A DNA stretch of 64,000 nt from contig NZ_CP009428.1 of assembly GCF_000758725.1 (NCBI RefSeq), forward strand, positions 1,116,001 through 1,180,000, read 5' to 3'. The first letter of the stretch is position 1. Each line of letters opens with the position of its first letter. This stretch comes from Paenibacillus odorifer (GTDB lineage Bacteria > Bacillota > Bacilli > Paenibacillales > Paenibacillaceae). The translations under genes were made by a program, and so were the position numbers. Below are positions 37,579 to 45,861 of this stretch, one piece after another. A model generated the notes under the pieces. The model worked only from the letters and a program-made list of their open reading frames with translations, was not told the origin of the DNA and did no database searches.

Positions 37579-40161
37579 GTGAACAAAAAGCAATGGATAA
37601 GCTCTATATTGGCTGCTGCTGTATTATCAAGCCCTATCATTATGCCGACCAAAGGATCGGCAGCTGCTTCCTTTATTGATATTGATGGCTCATATGCAAA
37701 GAAAGCGATTGTTGAGCTATTCGATCAGGGGATAGTGACCGGTGTTGGAGAGAGTAAGTTCTATCCTACGTCGAATATTACAAGGCAGGATTTTGCAATT
37801 ATTTTAGCAAAGACATTAAAGCTGGATGTTTCGAACCCTCCTGCACTGCCAACCTTTCTGGACGTTCCCACAAGCAACTACGCATACAGCTATGTGGAGG
37901 CAGCTGTCAAAGCCGGATTGATTAAGGGTACAGGCAGTAATCTTTTCGGCACGGGGCAAAATTTATCACGTCAGGATATGGTCGTCATGTTCGTGAGAGC
38001 ATTGGGAGTCAATCCTACGGGTAAAGCTGGAACTTTGCAATTTGCTGATAGTAGCCAAATTGCTGATTATTCTAAGGATTTTATAGCTGCCGCTGTGGAA
38101 TATGGATTGATTACAGGATATAATAATTTTTTTAATCCTGATACCAAAGTAGATCGTCAGGCCGTAGCTCTAGTAGCTTCTAAGTTTCTGAAGTTTAAGG
38201 AGAACGGAAACACTGAGCAGCCCGCTTCCACCCCAACTGCTCAACCGAGCAAAGAACCGGTAACAGTGCCTACTCCTGTTGTTGGAGGGTCTTCGTCTTC
38301 GCAAAGTGAGCATAGCAGTAATTCAGATACAAATGCACCTGTGGTTGAAAGTACCAAGTTCGAGGCGATCGACAACTACAACGGGACACAAGATCAGCTT
38401 CGCGGGTTAGCGGGAGCCATCGGGGAGCAAGGAGCAGCGGTACAAGCCTACCTGTGGACGGATGCGAATGAGAACGGTGAAGTAGATGCCGATGAATTAG
38501 GAACAGCCATCACATTAGGCACCAGTGCAGCAGATGGATCTGTGAGTGCGGCTAATATTGGTGATCTGAACGCAGGAACGTATCGTTTCGTGATTACCGC
38601 TAAGGATTCATCCAATAATGAATCAGCGAAGAAAGCTGCACATGCGGTTACGGTGACCTTGAGCAAAAACGATGTTCCGGATACGACTGCACCGGTAGTG
38701 GACGCAACTAAGTTCGAGGCGATCGACAACTACAACGGGACACAAGATCAGCTTCGCGGGTTAGCGGGAGCCATCGGCGAGCAAGGAGCAGCAATACAAG
38801 CCTACTTGTGGACGGATGCGAATGAGAACGGTGAAGTAGATGCCGATGAGTTAGGAACAGCCATCGCTTTAGGCACCAGTGAAGCAGACGGATCTGTGAG
38901 TGCGGCCAATATTGGAGATCTGAACGCAGGAACGTATCGTTTTGTGATTACCGCTAAGGATTCATCCAATAATGAATCAATGAAGAACGCTGCACATGCG
39001 GTTACGGTGACCTTAAGCAAAAACGAAGTTCCGGATACGACTGCACCGGTAGTGGACGCAGCCAAGTTCGAGGCGATCGACAACTACAACGGGACACAAG
39101 ATCAGCTTCGCGGGTTAGCGGGAGCCATTAGCGAGCAAGGAGCAGCGGTACAAGCCTACCTGTGGACGGATGCGAATGAGAACGGTGAAGTAGATGCCGA
39201 CGAATTAGGAACAGCCATCGCATTAGGCACTAGTGCAGCAGATGGATCTGTGAGTGCGGCCAATATGGGGGATCTGGCCGCAGGAACGTATCGTTTCGTG
39301 ATTACCGCTAAGGATTCATCCAATAATGAATCAGCGAAGAACGCTGCACATGCGGTTACGGTGACCTTAAGCAAAAACGAAGTTCCGGATACGACTGCAC
39401 CGGTAGTGGACGCAGCCAAGTTCGAGGCGATCGACAACTACAACGGGACACAAGATCAGCTTCGCGGGTTAGCGGGAGCCATCGGGGAGCAAGGAGCAGC
39501 GGTACAAGCCTACCTGTGGACGGATGCGAATGAGAACGGTGAAGTAGATGCCGACGAATTAGGAACAGCCATCGCATTAGGCACTAGTGCAGCAGATGGA
39601 TCTGTGAGTGCGGCCAATATTGGGGATCTAACCGCAGGAACGTATACTTTCGTGATTACCGCTAAGGATTCATCCAATAATGAATCAGCGAAGGACGCTG
39701 CACATGTGGTTACGATTGAGCTTGTTAATGGTGTTCTGACCACACCTACGGTTACTAGCTCTATATATGGCTTTGACGGAGGCGGCGGTTCAAAAACAAA
39801 ACAACTGATAACGGGTTCTACACAATCGCGCATTCGCTTCGACTTTTTCTCCGGAGAAAGCTTTACGAATGCTGAAATTCAGGTAACGATGGAAGGCATT
39901 ACCTTTACCACAAACGACTATTATACCATTAGTGGATGGACACATCCGACGAGTGATCAAATTAGCAATAATGGGCATACGTTAACTTTCACAGGAAGTA
40001 ACATAGGTGTTTCGGATATTGCTTTTGAACTTCACAATAAAGTGATGCCGGCACCCGGGACCTATCTCATTAAGTTCAAAGCAGATGCGGATGGACCTGG
40101 AACAGCCAGATCTTATTCCGAGGAACGAGTCATTACCTTAATTATTTTGCCACCGGCTTAA
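37579..40161 (+). CDS. S-layer-anchored surface protein with four EF-hand-like repeats
   Basis: An 860-residue protein: signal peptide (about 1-32), three SLH domains (about 34-80, 93-140, 152-200) that bind pyruvylated wall polymer, a Pro/Thr/Ser linker (about 212-252), four 118-residue repeats from residue 253, and a unique C-terminal domain of about 130 residues. Each repeat holds DANENGEVDADE (from residues 295, 413, 531, 649), which has Asp, Asn and Glu at positions 1, 3, 5, 9 and 12 of a calcium EF-hand loop, followed by an AGTYRFVITAKDSSNNES strand pattern of a beta-sandwich. The start is GTG behind GGGGG. Adhesion or a structural surface role is likely but unproven. Confidence 0.88.
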   Translation: MNKKQWISSILAAAVLSSPIIMPTKGSAAASFIDIDGSYAKKAIVELFDQGIVTGVGESKFYPTSNITRQDFAIILAKTLKLDVSNPPALPTFLDVPTSNYAYSYVEAAVKAGLIKGTGSNLFGTGQNLSRQDMVVMFVRALGVNPTGKAGTLQFADSSQIADYSKDFIAAAVEYGLITGYNNFFNPDTKVDRQAVALVASKFLKFKENGNTEQPASTPTAQPSKEPVTVPTPVVGGSSSSQSEHSSNSDTNAPVVESTKFEAIDNYNGTQDQLRGLAGAIGEQGAAVQAYLWTDANENGEVDADELGTAITLGTSAADGSVSAANIGDLNAGTYRFVITAKDSSNNESAKKAAHAVTVTLSKNDVPDTTAPVVDATKFEAIDNYNGTQDQLRGLAGAIGEQGAAIQAYLWTDANENGEVDADELGTAIALGTSEADGSVSAANIGDLNAGTYRFVITAKDSSNNESMKNAAHAVTVTLSKNEVPDTTAPVVDAAKFEAIDNYNGTQDQLRGLAGAISEQGAAVQAYLWTDANENGEVDADELGTAIALGTSAADGSVSAANMGDLAAGTYRFVITAKDSSNNESAKNAAHAVTVTLSKNEVPDTTAPVVDAAKFEAIDNYNGTQDQLRGLAGAIGEQGAAVQAYLWTDANENGEVDADELGTAIALGTSAADGSVSAANIGDLTAGTYTFVITAKDSSNNESAKDAAHVVTIELVNGVLTTPTVTSSIYGFDGGGGSKTKQLITGSTQSRIRFDFFSGESFTNAEIQVTMEGITFTTNDYYTISGWTHPTSDQISNNGHTLTFTGSNIGVSDIAFELHNKVMPAPGTYLIKFKADADGPGTARSYSEERVITLIILPPA
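38335..39720 (+). repeat. Four tandem 354-bp coding repeats
   Basis: Units begin at 38335, 38689, 39043 and 39397; the last diverges near its end. Period is exactly 354 bp and long stretches are identical at the DNA level, including silent positions, so amplification was recent or copies are kept alike by recombination. Confidence 0.95.
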
Positions 40162-40165
40162 ACTA

Positions 40166-40211
40166 GAAGCTTCTCATGAGTTCTTTGAACTTGTGGGAAG
40201 CTTCTTTTTTT
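40166..40211 (+). terminator. Intrinsic terminator after the SLH protein gene
   Basis: GAAGCTTC / GAAGCTTC outer stem, CATGAGTTC / GAACTTGTG inner stem, then seven T. Confidence 0.9.
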
Positions 40212-40303
40212 ATGAAAAATAGGATTGCTCAATATAGTCTAAATGAGTATTATGAGTAAGGTATGTTCATATAAAAATAGAGATAAACAGGATGGAGAGC
40301 ACC

Positions 40304-41512
40304 ATGAAAACAACACGTCAGAACGCATTGATTTTCTCGTTTACTTTTATGGCTTTTATTCTGGGTACGACGGAGTATATTATTGTTGGTTTACTCTCTG
40401 AAATATCCTCAAGCCTCGGAGTTACGCTTGCGACAGCCGGGGGATTGGTATCTGGCTTCGCGATTTCTTATGCCATTGGTACACCAATTATGATGTCCTT
40501 GTGCAGCCGTGTTCCGAAACGGATTACGATTCTTGTATCACTTGTATTGATTTTGCTGCTGAATTTGTGGAGTGCTGTAACTGGAACTTACAGTATGCTG
40601 CTGGTGACTAGAATAGTTACTGCCATACTATGTGGCTTTGTTCTTTCTGTAGCCATTACGGTAGCGAATGAAGCGGTTGATCAGGAGAAGAGAGGCAAAG
40701 CGATTGCTACAATTTTGAGTGGTTTTGCTATTGCGAATGTTTTTGGTGTGCCGATCGGTACTTTCGTCGGGCAGTTTTTTAATTGGCCAGCAGCGTTTGT
40801 TCTGAATGGGATATTAGCTGGAGTTGCCATAGTCCTAAATTATATCTATATTCCACGCCAATTACCGAAACCTGTGCCTAGCTCACTCAAGGATCAGATC
40901 GGATTGCTCACAAACGGCCGCATTATTCTTGCATTTCTCATTCCGGTTACGGCAGTGGGAGCCGTATTTGTGATGTATACTTACATTACACCTATTCTGG
41001 AGCAAGTCATGAATGTTCCTAAAAGCTCGGTTAGCGGTGTGCTGTTTGTATACGGAATTGCCACGATTGTCAGCAACTGGATTGGTGGCAAGGTTGCGAC
41101 CGGGAATGCGGTTAGTAAGCTGAGATTCGTGTTCCTTATCCAAGCTGTGGTCTATGTTATCTTTAGTATGACCGCATCTGTTTCCATTCTTGGAATGATT
41201 GTGCTAATGGCTCTAGCCATGATGTCGAGTATTGTGAGCGCCCCTGCACAGCTCTATTTGATTGACTTAGCTAAGCAGTTCTCACCAAAAACGAAGGATC
41301 TTGCTGCCTCATTGAATCCAGTAGCCTCAAACCTGGGAATTGCAGGCGGGTCCGCGATCGGTGGAGTGGTTGCCGGGCATGGAGGATTAATCTCTCTTCC
41401 TGTAGCTGCTGCCATCCTGGCGATATTGGCCTGTGTGATTACGTTGATATGTTATAAGATGGATCATCAAAGCCACGCAGCGGTCATCACTCAGCATCAT
41501 AACTTAACCTAA
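40304..41512 (+). CDS. MFS transporter, DHA1 / sugar-efflux-like family
   Basis: About 402 residues and 12 membrane segments. The loop between helices 2 and 3 carries SRVPKRITIL and motif C-like GFAIANVFGVPIG lies in helix 5. FILGTTEYIIVGLLSEI near the N-terminus is typical of the AraJ/YdhP/SotB-like drug or sugar efflux group. ATG 40304 is preferred to 40292 because GGATGGAG lies just before it. Substrate unknown. It is flanked by terminators and is monocistronic. Confidence 0.9.
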   Translation: MKTTRQNALIFSFTFMAFILGTTEYIIVGLLSEISSSLGVTLATAGGLVSGFAISYAIGTPIMMSLCSRVPKRITILVSLVLILLLNLWSAVTGTYSMLLVTRIVTAILCGFVLSVAITVANEAVDQEKRGKAIATILSGFAIANVFGVPIGTFVGQFFNWPAAFVLNGILAGVAIVLNYIYIPRQLPKPVPSSLKDQIGLLTNGRIILAFLIPVTAVGAVFVMYTYITPILEQVMNVPKSSVSGVLFVYGIATIVSNWIGGKVATGNAVSKLRFVFLIQAVVYVIFSMTASVSILGMIVLMALAMMSSIVSAPAQLYLIDLAKQFSPKTKDLAASLNPVASNLGIAGGSAIGGVVAGHGGLISLPVAAAILAILACVITLICYKMDHQSHAAVITQHHNLT

Positions 41513-41534
41513 TGAGATGATATAAGATATCCCG

Positions 41535-41575
41535 GCTTCATACGAGTTCATTGAACTTGTGTGGAGCTTTTTTTA
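41535..41575 (+). terminator. Intrinsic terminator after the MFS gene
   Basis: GCTTCAtaCGAGTTC / GAACTTGtgTGGAGC followed by seven T. It shares its inner sequence with the terminators at 36270 and 40166. Confidence 0.8.
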
Positions 41576-41594
41576 TATGATAAGCTTCAAAGCG

Positions 41595-41623
41595 TTGACT
41601 TCCTACAGATTCAGTGCTAAACT
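41595..41623 (+). promoter_or_regulatory. Sigma-A promoter of the glyoxalase-family operon
   Basis: TTGACT (41595-41600), a 17-base spacer, TAAACT (41618-41623). Confidence 0.7.
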
Positions 41624-41641
41624 TATCTTAAGTTAAAGATA
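41624..41641 (+). promoter_or_regulatory. MarR (MhqR-like) operator, site 1
   Basis: TATCTTAA-GT-TAAAGATA, an 18-bp near-palindrome directly after the -10 box. A bound repressor here would block transcription. Confidence 0.7.
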
Positions 41642-41719
41642 TTTAAAGTGAAGATAAAAAATCTCGATACTATCCACCAAAGAGCTTGTACAGTAGAAAA
41701 AGATCTTTTTTTTAAGTGA

Positions 41720-41737
41720 TATCTTAACATTAAGATA
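41720..41737 (+). promoter_or_regulatory. MarR (MhqR-like) operator, site 2
   Basis: TATCTTAA-CA-TTAAGATA, a perfect 18-bp palindrome with the same arm sequence as site 1, 96 bases downstream of it. Confidence 0.7.
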
Positions 41738-41811
41738 ATTAAACTAAACCTTCTTGTTCTTGGGAATTATATTACGAGTCAAAATCAACTAAACATTAGG
41801 AGTGTATAACA

Positions 41812-42789
41812 ATGAGAAACTTAAAAGGGATTCACCACGTTACAGCCATCACAAGCAGCGCAGAGAAAAATTACGAGTTTTTTACTTACGTGTTAGGTAT
41901 GCGTCTAGTGAAGAAAACAGTTAATCAAGATGATATTCAGACGTATCATTTGTTTTTTGCAGATGATAAGGGCAGCGCCGGAACAGATATGACCTTCTTT
42001 GATTTTCCTAACATCCCTAAAGGGGTTCATGGAACTAATGAGATTGCGAAAACATCCTTCCGGGTACCAACAGATGCTGCATTAGACTACTGGGTTAAGC
42101 GTTTTGATCGGCTTGCAGTGAAGCATACCGGCATTAAAGAGCAATTCGGCAAAAAGACATTATCCTTCGTAGATTTCGATGATCAACAGTATCAACTTAT
42201 TTCAGATGAATTGAATAAAGGTGTCGTATCAGGTACACCGTGGCAAAAAGGGCCTATCCCTTTGGAGTATGCAATAACGGGCTTGGGACCGATCTTTGTA
42301 CGAATTGCTGACTTCAACTACTTCAAAGAAGTATTGGAGAAAGTGATGTTGTTTAAAGAAATTGCTCAGGAAGAGACGTATCATTTATTTGAAGTTGGCG
42401 AAGGCGGAAACGGTGCACAAATTATTGTAGAGCATAACGAGTTCTTACCGAATTCACGCCAAGGTTTTGGGACTGTTCACCATGCTGCATTCCGTGTAGA
42501 GGATCGTGCGATGCTGGACGAGTGGACAGAGCGTTTTGAAGGCTTTGGATTCCAAACTTCAGGATATGTAGATCGTCACTTCTTCGAGTCGTTGTATACA
42601 CGTGTTGCACCACAAATATTGTTTGAGCTTGCCACTGACGGGCCAGGATTTATGGGAGATGAGGAATATGAAACCGTTGGCGAGAAGCTTTCTTTGCCAC
42701 CTTTCTTGGAACCTAAACGTGAGCAAATTGAGAAGTTAGTCCGTCCTATTGATACCGTTAGAAGTACGATCGACTTTGTGAAAGAGTGA
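41812..42789 (+). CDS. Glyoxalase-family ring-cleaving dioxygenase (MhqA/MhqO-like)
   Basis: A 325-residue protein with two vicinal-oxygen-chelate halves. Likely metal ligands lie in GIHHVTAITSS (N-terminal), GTVHHAAFRVED (His about 223-224) and FFESLYTR (Glu about 261). It matches the MhqA/MhqE/MhqO group that B. subtilis induces against hydroquinones and catechols. Next gene is a flavin reductase overlapping by four bases if its GTG start is used. Two matching MarR-type operators lie upstream, fitting control by the MarR protein encoded at 45398. Confidence 0.9.
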   Translation: MRNLKGIHHVTAITSSAEKNYEFFTYVLGMRLVKKTVNQDDIQTYHLFFADDKGSAGTDMTFFDFPNIPKGVHGTNEIAKTSFRVPTDAALDYWVKRFDRLAVKHTGIKEQFGKKTLSFVDFDDQQYQLISDELNKGVVSGTPWQKGPIPLEYAITGLGPIFVRIADFNYFKEVLEKVMLFKEIAQEETYHLFEVGEGGNGAQIIVEHNEFLPNSRQGFGTVHHAAFRVEDRAMLDEWTERFEGFGFQTSGYVDRHFFESLYTRVAPQILFELATDGPGFMGDEEYETVGEKLSLPPFLEPKREQIEKLVRPIDTVRSTIDFVKE

Positions 42790-43412
42790 AGAAGGGGCTG
42801 AGGAAATTGATTTCAATTGATCCAAAGCACAACAGTGAGCGGGAAAATTACAAATTATTAATTGGCACTATTATTCCTAGACCTATAGCCTTTGTCACAA
42901 CACAATCAGAAGAGGGTCTCTTAAATGGTGCACCTTTTAGCTATTTTAATATCGTTTCGTCTAATCCTCCAATGGTTTCATTGGCTATTCAAAGACCAGC
43001 AGGCCGTTTAAAAGATACAGCCCGTAATATTTACGATAATCAACAGTTTGTTGTGCATATTGTAGATGAGGAGAATGTTGCGAAGATCAATCAGACTGCA
43101 GCCACATTACCTGCATCTGAAAGTGAAATTGAATTGGCGAATCTTACACCGATTCAAAGTACAAGTGTAGCTGTGCCTGGCGTTTTGGAAGCGAAGGTGC
43201 GGATGGAGTGCAAGCTTGTTCAAGCAATCCCTCTAGGGGGTGAAGAACCTGGGAGTGACTTGTTTATTGGCGAAATTGTTCAATTCCATATCGATGAATC
43301 GATCTATCAGGAGGGGCACATTGACCCGAGAGTTCTAAACGCTGTGAGCCGCTTGGCGGGAAATAATTACGCAACTCTTGGAGAGATTTTTACAATAGAT
43401 AGGCCGGAATAA
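42786..43412 (+). CDS. Flavin reductase-like, FMN-binding split-barrel protein
   Basis: Up to 208 residues. TIIPRPIAFVTTQSEEG and NGAPFSYFNIVSSNPPMVSL are the flavin-binding signature of the flavoredoxin/YwrF type. Two starts are possible: GTG 42786, overlapping the previous stop, or TTG 42807, which has GAAGGGG about nine bases ahead. It may supply reduced flavin or reduce quinone products in the same operon. Confidence 0.88.
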   Translation: MKKGLRKLISIDPKHNSERENYKLLIGTIIPRPIAFVTTQSEEGLLNGAPFSYFNIVSSNPPMVSLAIQRPAGRLKDTARNIYDNQQFVVHIVDEENVAKINQTAATLPASESEIELANLTPIQSTSVAVPGVLEAKVRMECKLVQAIPLGGEEPGSDLFIGEIVQFHIDESIYQEGHIDPRVLNAVSRLAGNNYATLGEIFTIDRPE

Positions 43413-43426
43413 GCAACTATAGAATA

Positions 43427-43467
43427 GACCTGCTAGTAAGCAATGAAGCCTACTTAGCAGGTCTTTT
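43427..43467 (+). terminator. Terminator between convergent operons
   Basis: GACCTGCTAGTA.GC / GC..ACTTAGCAGGTC and five T. Confidence 0.85.
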
Positions 43468-43479
43468 TGTGTACCGAAG

Positions 43480-44388
43480 CTACAGCTCGTCCGCAACCCC
43501 CAACAAAGCAATCCCTAGAATCACAACGATAATAACGGCATATTGTGCCTTGCTTAGTTTTTCTTTGAGGAAGATGCGCGATAATATTACGGAAAAAATG
43601 CTGTATGAAGCAATAAGTGGTGCCGCGATAATCGCGTTGCTGGACATAGCAAATACGTAGAAGAATTGTCCGGTCGTTTCCAGAATGGCTGCGAAGCCCT
43701 TATCCCGTTCTTTAAATAGGTTGAACTTTACCTTTTTAAAAAATTTCAGGTATGTAAAAGACAAGATGGCACATATAAAGAAGGTGTATTCATACGCGAG
43801 CAGAGCTGCTTTTTCGCTAATCAGGCTGAGTTCATCCAAATAAATAGCATCGGCAAAGGTGCCAAGTCCATCGATTAGGCAGTATAGGATTGGAAAAATG
43901 ATGGCGATCACGCCAATCTGATATTTTTTATCAATCTGTGTGGCACTTTTTTGAAGCGCTTGGTGTTCTGCTTTCTTTTCCAAGATGGCGATGCCGATAA
44001 TGCCTAAGGTGATAACGGCAACACCAACGATTTCAAACGCTCCTAGCTCATGGGTGAAAAAGATGAATAATAATATCGTCGTTACAGCGCCAGATGAATT
44101 TTGTACGGGGGAGGCAATGGATAACTCAATATATCTAAGTCCAATATAACCGACTGCCATCGACAGGATATAGAGTGCAGACACAGGGAAATATCGGATT
44201 AAGTCCATAGGATCAAAGGTCAATCCTTGAATGAGCATATAAGCTGTCGCGTGAATACCCATGACTATCCCCACGATAATGACAATCTTAATATGGCTAT
44301 ACCGATCCTGACTATCGGTCCCCTTTTTATAAAATAAGTCAGCCCCTCCCCAAGCGAAGGCCGTTAATAATGCAAACATAAACCACAT
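43480..44388 (-). CDS. EamA/DMT-family transporter
   Basis: About 302 residues with ten membrane segments in two EamA repeats; the second half ends VILSRIFLKEKLSKAQYAV, a typical DMT closing motif. ATG 44388 is preferred to 44394 because AGGAG lies eight bases before it. Substrate unknown. It converges with the flavin reductase gene. Confidence 0.88.
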   Translation of the reverse strand: MWFMFALLTAFAWGGADLFYKKGTDSQDRYSHIKIVIIVGIVMGIHATAYMLIQGLTFDPMDLIRYFPVSALYILSMAVGYIGLRYIELSIASPVQNSSGAVTTILLFIFFTHELGAFEIVGVAVITLGIIGIAILEKKAEHQALQKSATQIDKKYQIGVIAIIFPILYCLIDGLGTFADAIYLDELSLISEKAALLAYEYTFFICAILSFTYLKFFKKVKFNLFKERDKGFAAILETTGQFFYVFAMSSNAIIAAPLIASYSIFSVILSRIFLKEKLSKAQYAVIIVVILGIALLGVADEL

Positions 44389-44472
44389 GATCATTGCTCC
44401 TTGATGTAATTTAAAATCCCCGCCGATTATACCAGATTAGATTCTACACAGGGTGGTCATTTCGTCACACAT

Positions 44473-44541
44473 AAAAAATACACCCTCAAGAATCGACTGG
44501 ACAAACCATAGGTTTATCGAATGTCTATTCTAAAGGGTGTA
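44473..44541 (-). terminator. Terminator of the NAD(P)H-FMN reductase gene
   Basis: On the minus strand TACACCCT pairs with AGGGTGTA over a long loop, followed by a run of six T. Confidence 0.65.
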
Positions 44542-44576
44542 CTTCATAACATAACAGAGGCGTAAGGCGTTCTATC

Positions 44577-45116
44577 TTAACGTAGAGTTTTCAATGCGCC
44601 ACTCCAAGCCAAGACTTGATCCAGCATCCCATTAAGATTGGTAAGATGCAGATCCGCTGGTTTAAACACAGTTCCGTTCTCGAAATCAGTGAACAGTGAC
44701 AACGCAGGGTGTACACGAACGTCTGCTACAGATAGTTCTCCCAAGATTCCGCGTAGATGTTCAGCTGCACGAGCGCCCCCTACGGAACCATAACTTACGA
44801 TACCTGCTGCTTTATTATTCCAAGCTTCACGGGCATAATCGAGCGCATTTTTCAGTGATGCAGAAATACTGTGGTTATATTCTTGTACGATAAATACGAA
44901 ACCGTCTAGTGTAGCAAGTTTAGTGTTCCAAGCTGTTGCTTGTTCAGTTGCATCAGCCTCACCCAATAGTGGAAGCTTGAAGTCTGCAATATCTATGATC
45001 TCATAATTAGCATCCCCGCGTGCATCCGCAATCTTTTTAACCCATTCTCCTACTTGCGGGCTTAAACGACCTTGACGAGTACTTCCGAGAATAATACCGA
45101 TGTTTAATTTTGACAT
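44577..45116 (-). CDS. NAD(P)H-dependent FMN reductase / azoreductase-like
   Basis: A 179-residue flavodoxin-fold protein. GIILGSTRQGRLSPQVGEWV is the phosphate-binding loop, and QEYNHSISASLKNALDY the flavin-contact region, as in YhdA/SsuE-like and chromate/azo reductases. ATG 45116 follows GAGGAGG; longer in-frame starts would add MGFLDKLFGR-type residues but lack as good a site. A perfect promoter with an abutting MarR-type operator (45237-45254) precedes it, linking it to the dioxygenase operon. Confidence 0.9.
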   Translation of the reverse strand: MSKLNIGIILGSTRQGRLSPQVGEWVKKIADARGDANYEIIDIADFKLPLLGEADATEQATAWNTKLATLDGFVFIVQEYNHSISASLKNALDYAREAWNNKAAGIVSYGSVGGARAAEHLRGILGELSVADVRVHPALSLFTDFENGTVFKPADLHLTNLNGMLDQVLAWSGALKTLR

Positions 45117-45236
45117 TGTTTGTTCCTCCTCAATTTTTGTTCTACCAAATAGTTTGTCTAGAAATCCCATGAAGTACACAACCTTTAAAAATTATTTATC
45201 TCAAGAGTAGTAAACTCTGGTTGTCTTTAAGTTAAG

Positions 45237-45254
45237 TATCTTTAAGATGAGATA
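45237..45254 (-). promoter_or_regulatory. MarR (MhqR-like) operator, site 3
   Basis: TATCTTTAAGATGAGATA, 18 bp with conserved TATCT/AGATA ends. It directly follows the -10 box on the minus strand, exactly as site 1 does at its promoter. Confidence 0.6.
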
Positions 45255-45283
45255 ATAATACCGCACATAGTGTGCTTTGTCAA
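45255..45283 (-). promoter_or_regulatory. Sigma-A promoter of the FMN reductase gene
   Basis: Minus strand TTGACA (45278-45283), a 17-base spacer, TATTAT (45255-45260). Confidence 0.8.
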
Positions 45284-45321
45284 GCAACTTTATAATAGTT
45301 AGTTCATAGCTTTGATTCACC

Positions 45322-45350
45322 TTTACAAAATTAGTTGTTAGGAATATAAT
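45322..45350 (+). promoter_or_regulatory. Sigma-A promoter of the marR-MFS operon
   Basis: TTTACA (45322-45327), a 17-base spacer, TATAAT (45345-45350). No 18-bp operator of the above kind overlaps it. Confidence 0.7.
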
Positions 45351-45397
45351 TGTTTAAGCAACTATTAAAACAGTGTTAATTGAGAAGGGATACGATC

Positions 45398-45850
45398 ATG
45401 ACGACAAAGCATAACCAATCCGAGCTTACGTTAGGATTTATGATGGGTACGACCTACCGTAAATTAAGCATGTTATTTCAAAATGGGCTGAAAGAACATG
45501 ATATAACACCGGAGCAATGGTCAGTCCTTTTTCATATTGACAGAACGGAAGGTCTGATTCAGAAGGACATCGCTAAGCGCTCTGGTAAGGATAAGCCAAC
45601 TACAACGCGAATTCTGGATCATTTGGAAGGAAAGGGACTGATCTACAAAAGAACCGGTGAAAACGATCGGCGTTCTTTTAAAGTCTATATCACAGAAAAA
45701 GGAAGGTCTCTGGTGAAGGAAACCGTTCCTATTGAAGATAAGGTGACAGAAGAGATTATGAACTGTATTTCTAGTAAGGAATATGAGTTGCTCATGGAAT
45801 TGCTGCTAAGAATAAACAATCATGTAGATCAAATAACAGATGGAGAGTAG
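45398..45850 (+). CDS. MarR-family regulator (MhqR-like by context)
   Basis: A 150-residue winged-helix protein. Helices at about 45-75 (EQWSVLFHIDRTEGLIQKDI) lead into the recognition helix KDKPTTTRILDHLEGKGLI and the wing at RTGENDRRSFKVYIT, the usual MarR layout. It has one Cys (about 131, in MNCISS), which might sense electrophiles. ATG 45398 follows AGAAGGGA. The operators at 41624, 41720 and 45237 are its probable targets. It is co-transcribed with the MFS gene 11 bases on. Confidence 0.9.
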   Translation: MTTKHNQSELTLGFMMGTTYRKLSMLFQNGLKEHDITPEQWSVLFHIDRTEGLIQKDIAKRSGKDKPTTTRILDHLEGKGLIYKRTGENDRRSFKVYITEKGRSLVKETVPIEDKVTEEIMNCISSKEYELLMELLLRINNHVDQITDGE

Positions 45851-45861
45851 GAAGGCAAGTT

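Noticed and set aside
38335..39720. CRISPR array
   Set aside because: Repeats are 354 bp, in frame and coding, with no spacers; they are protein repeats.
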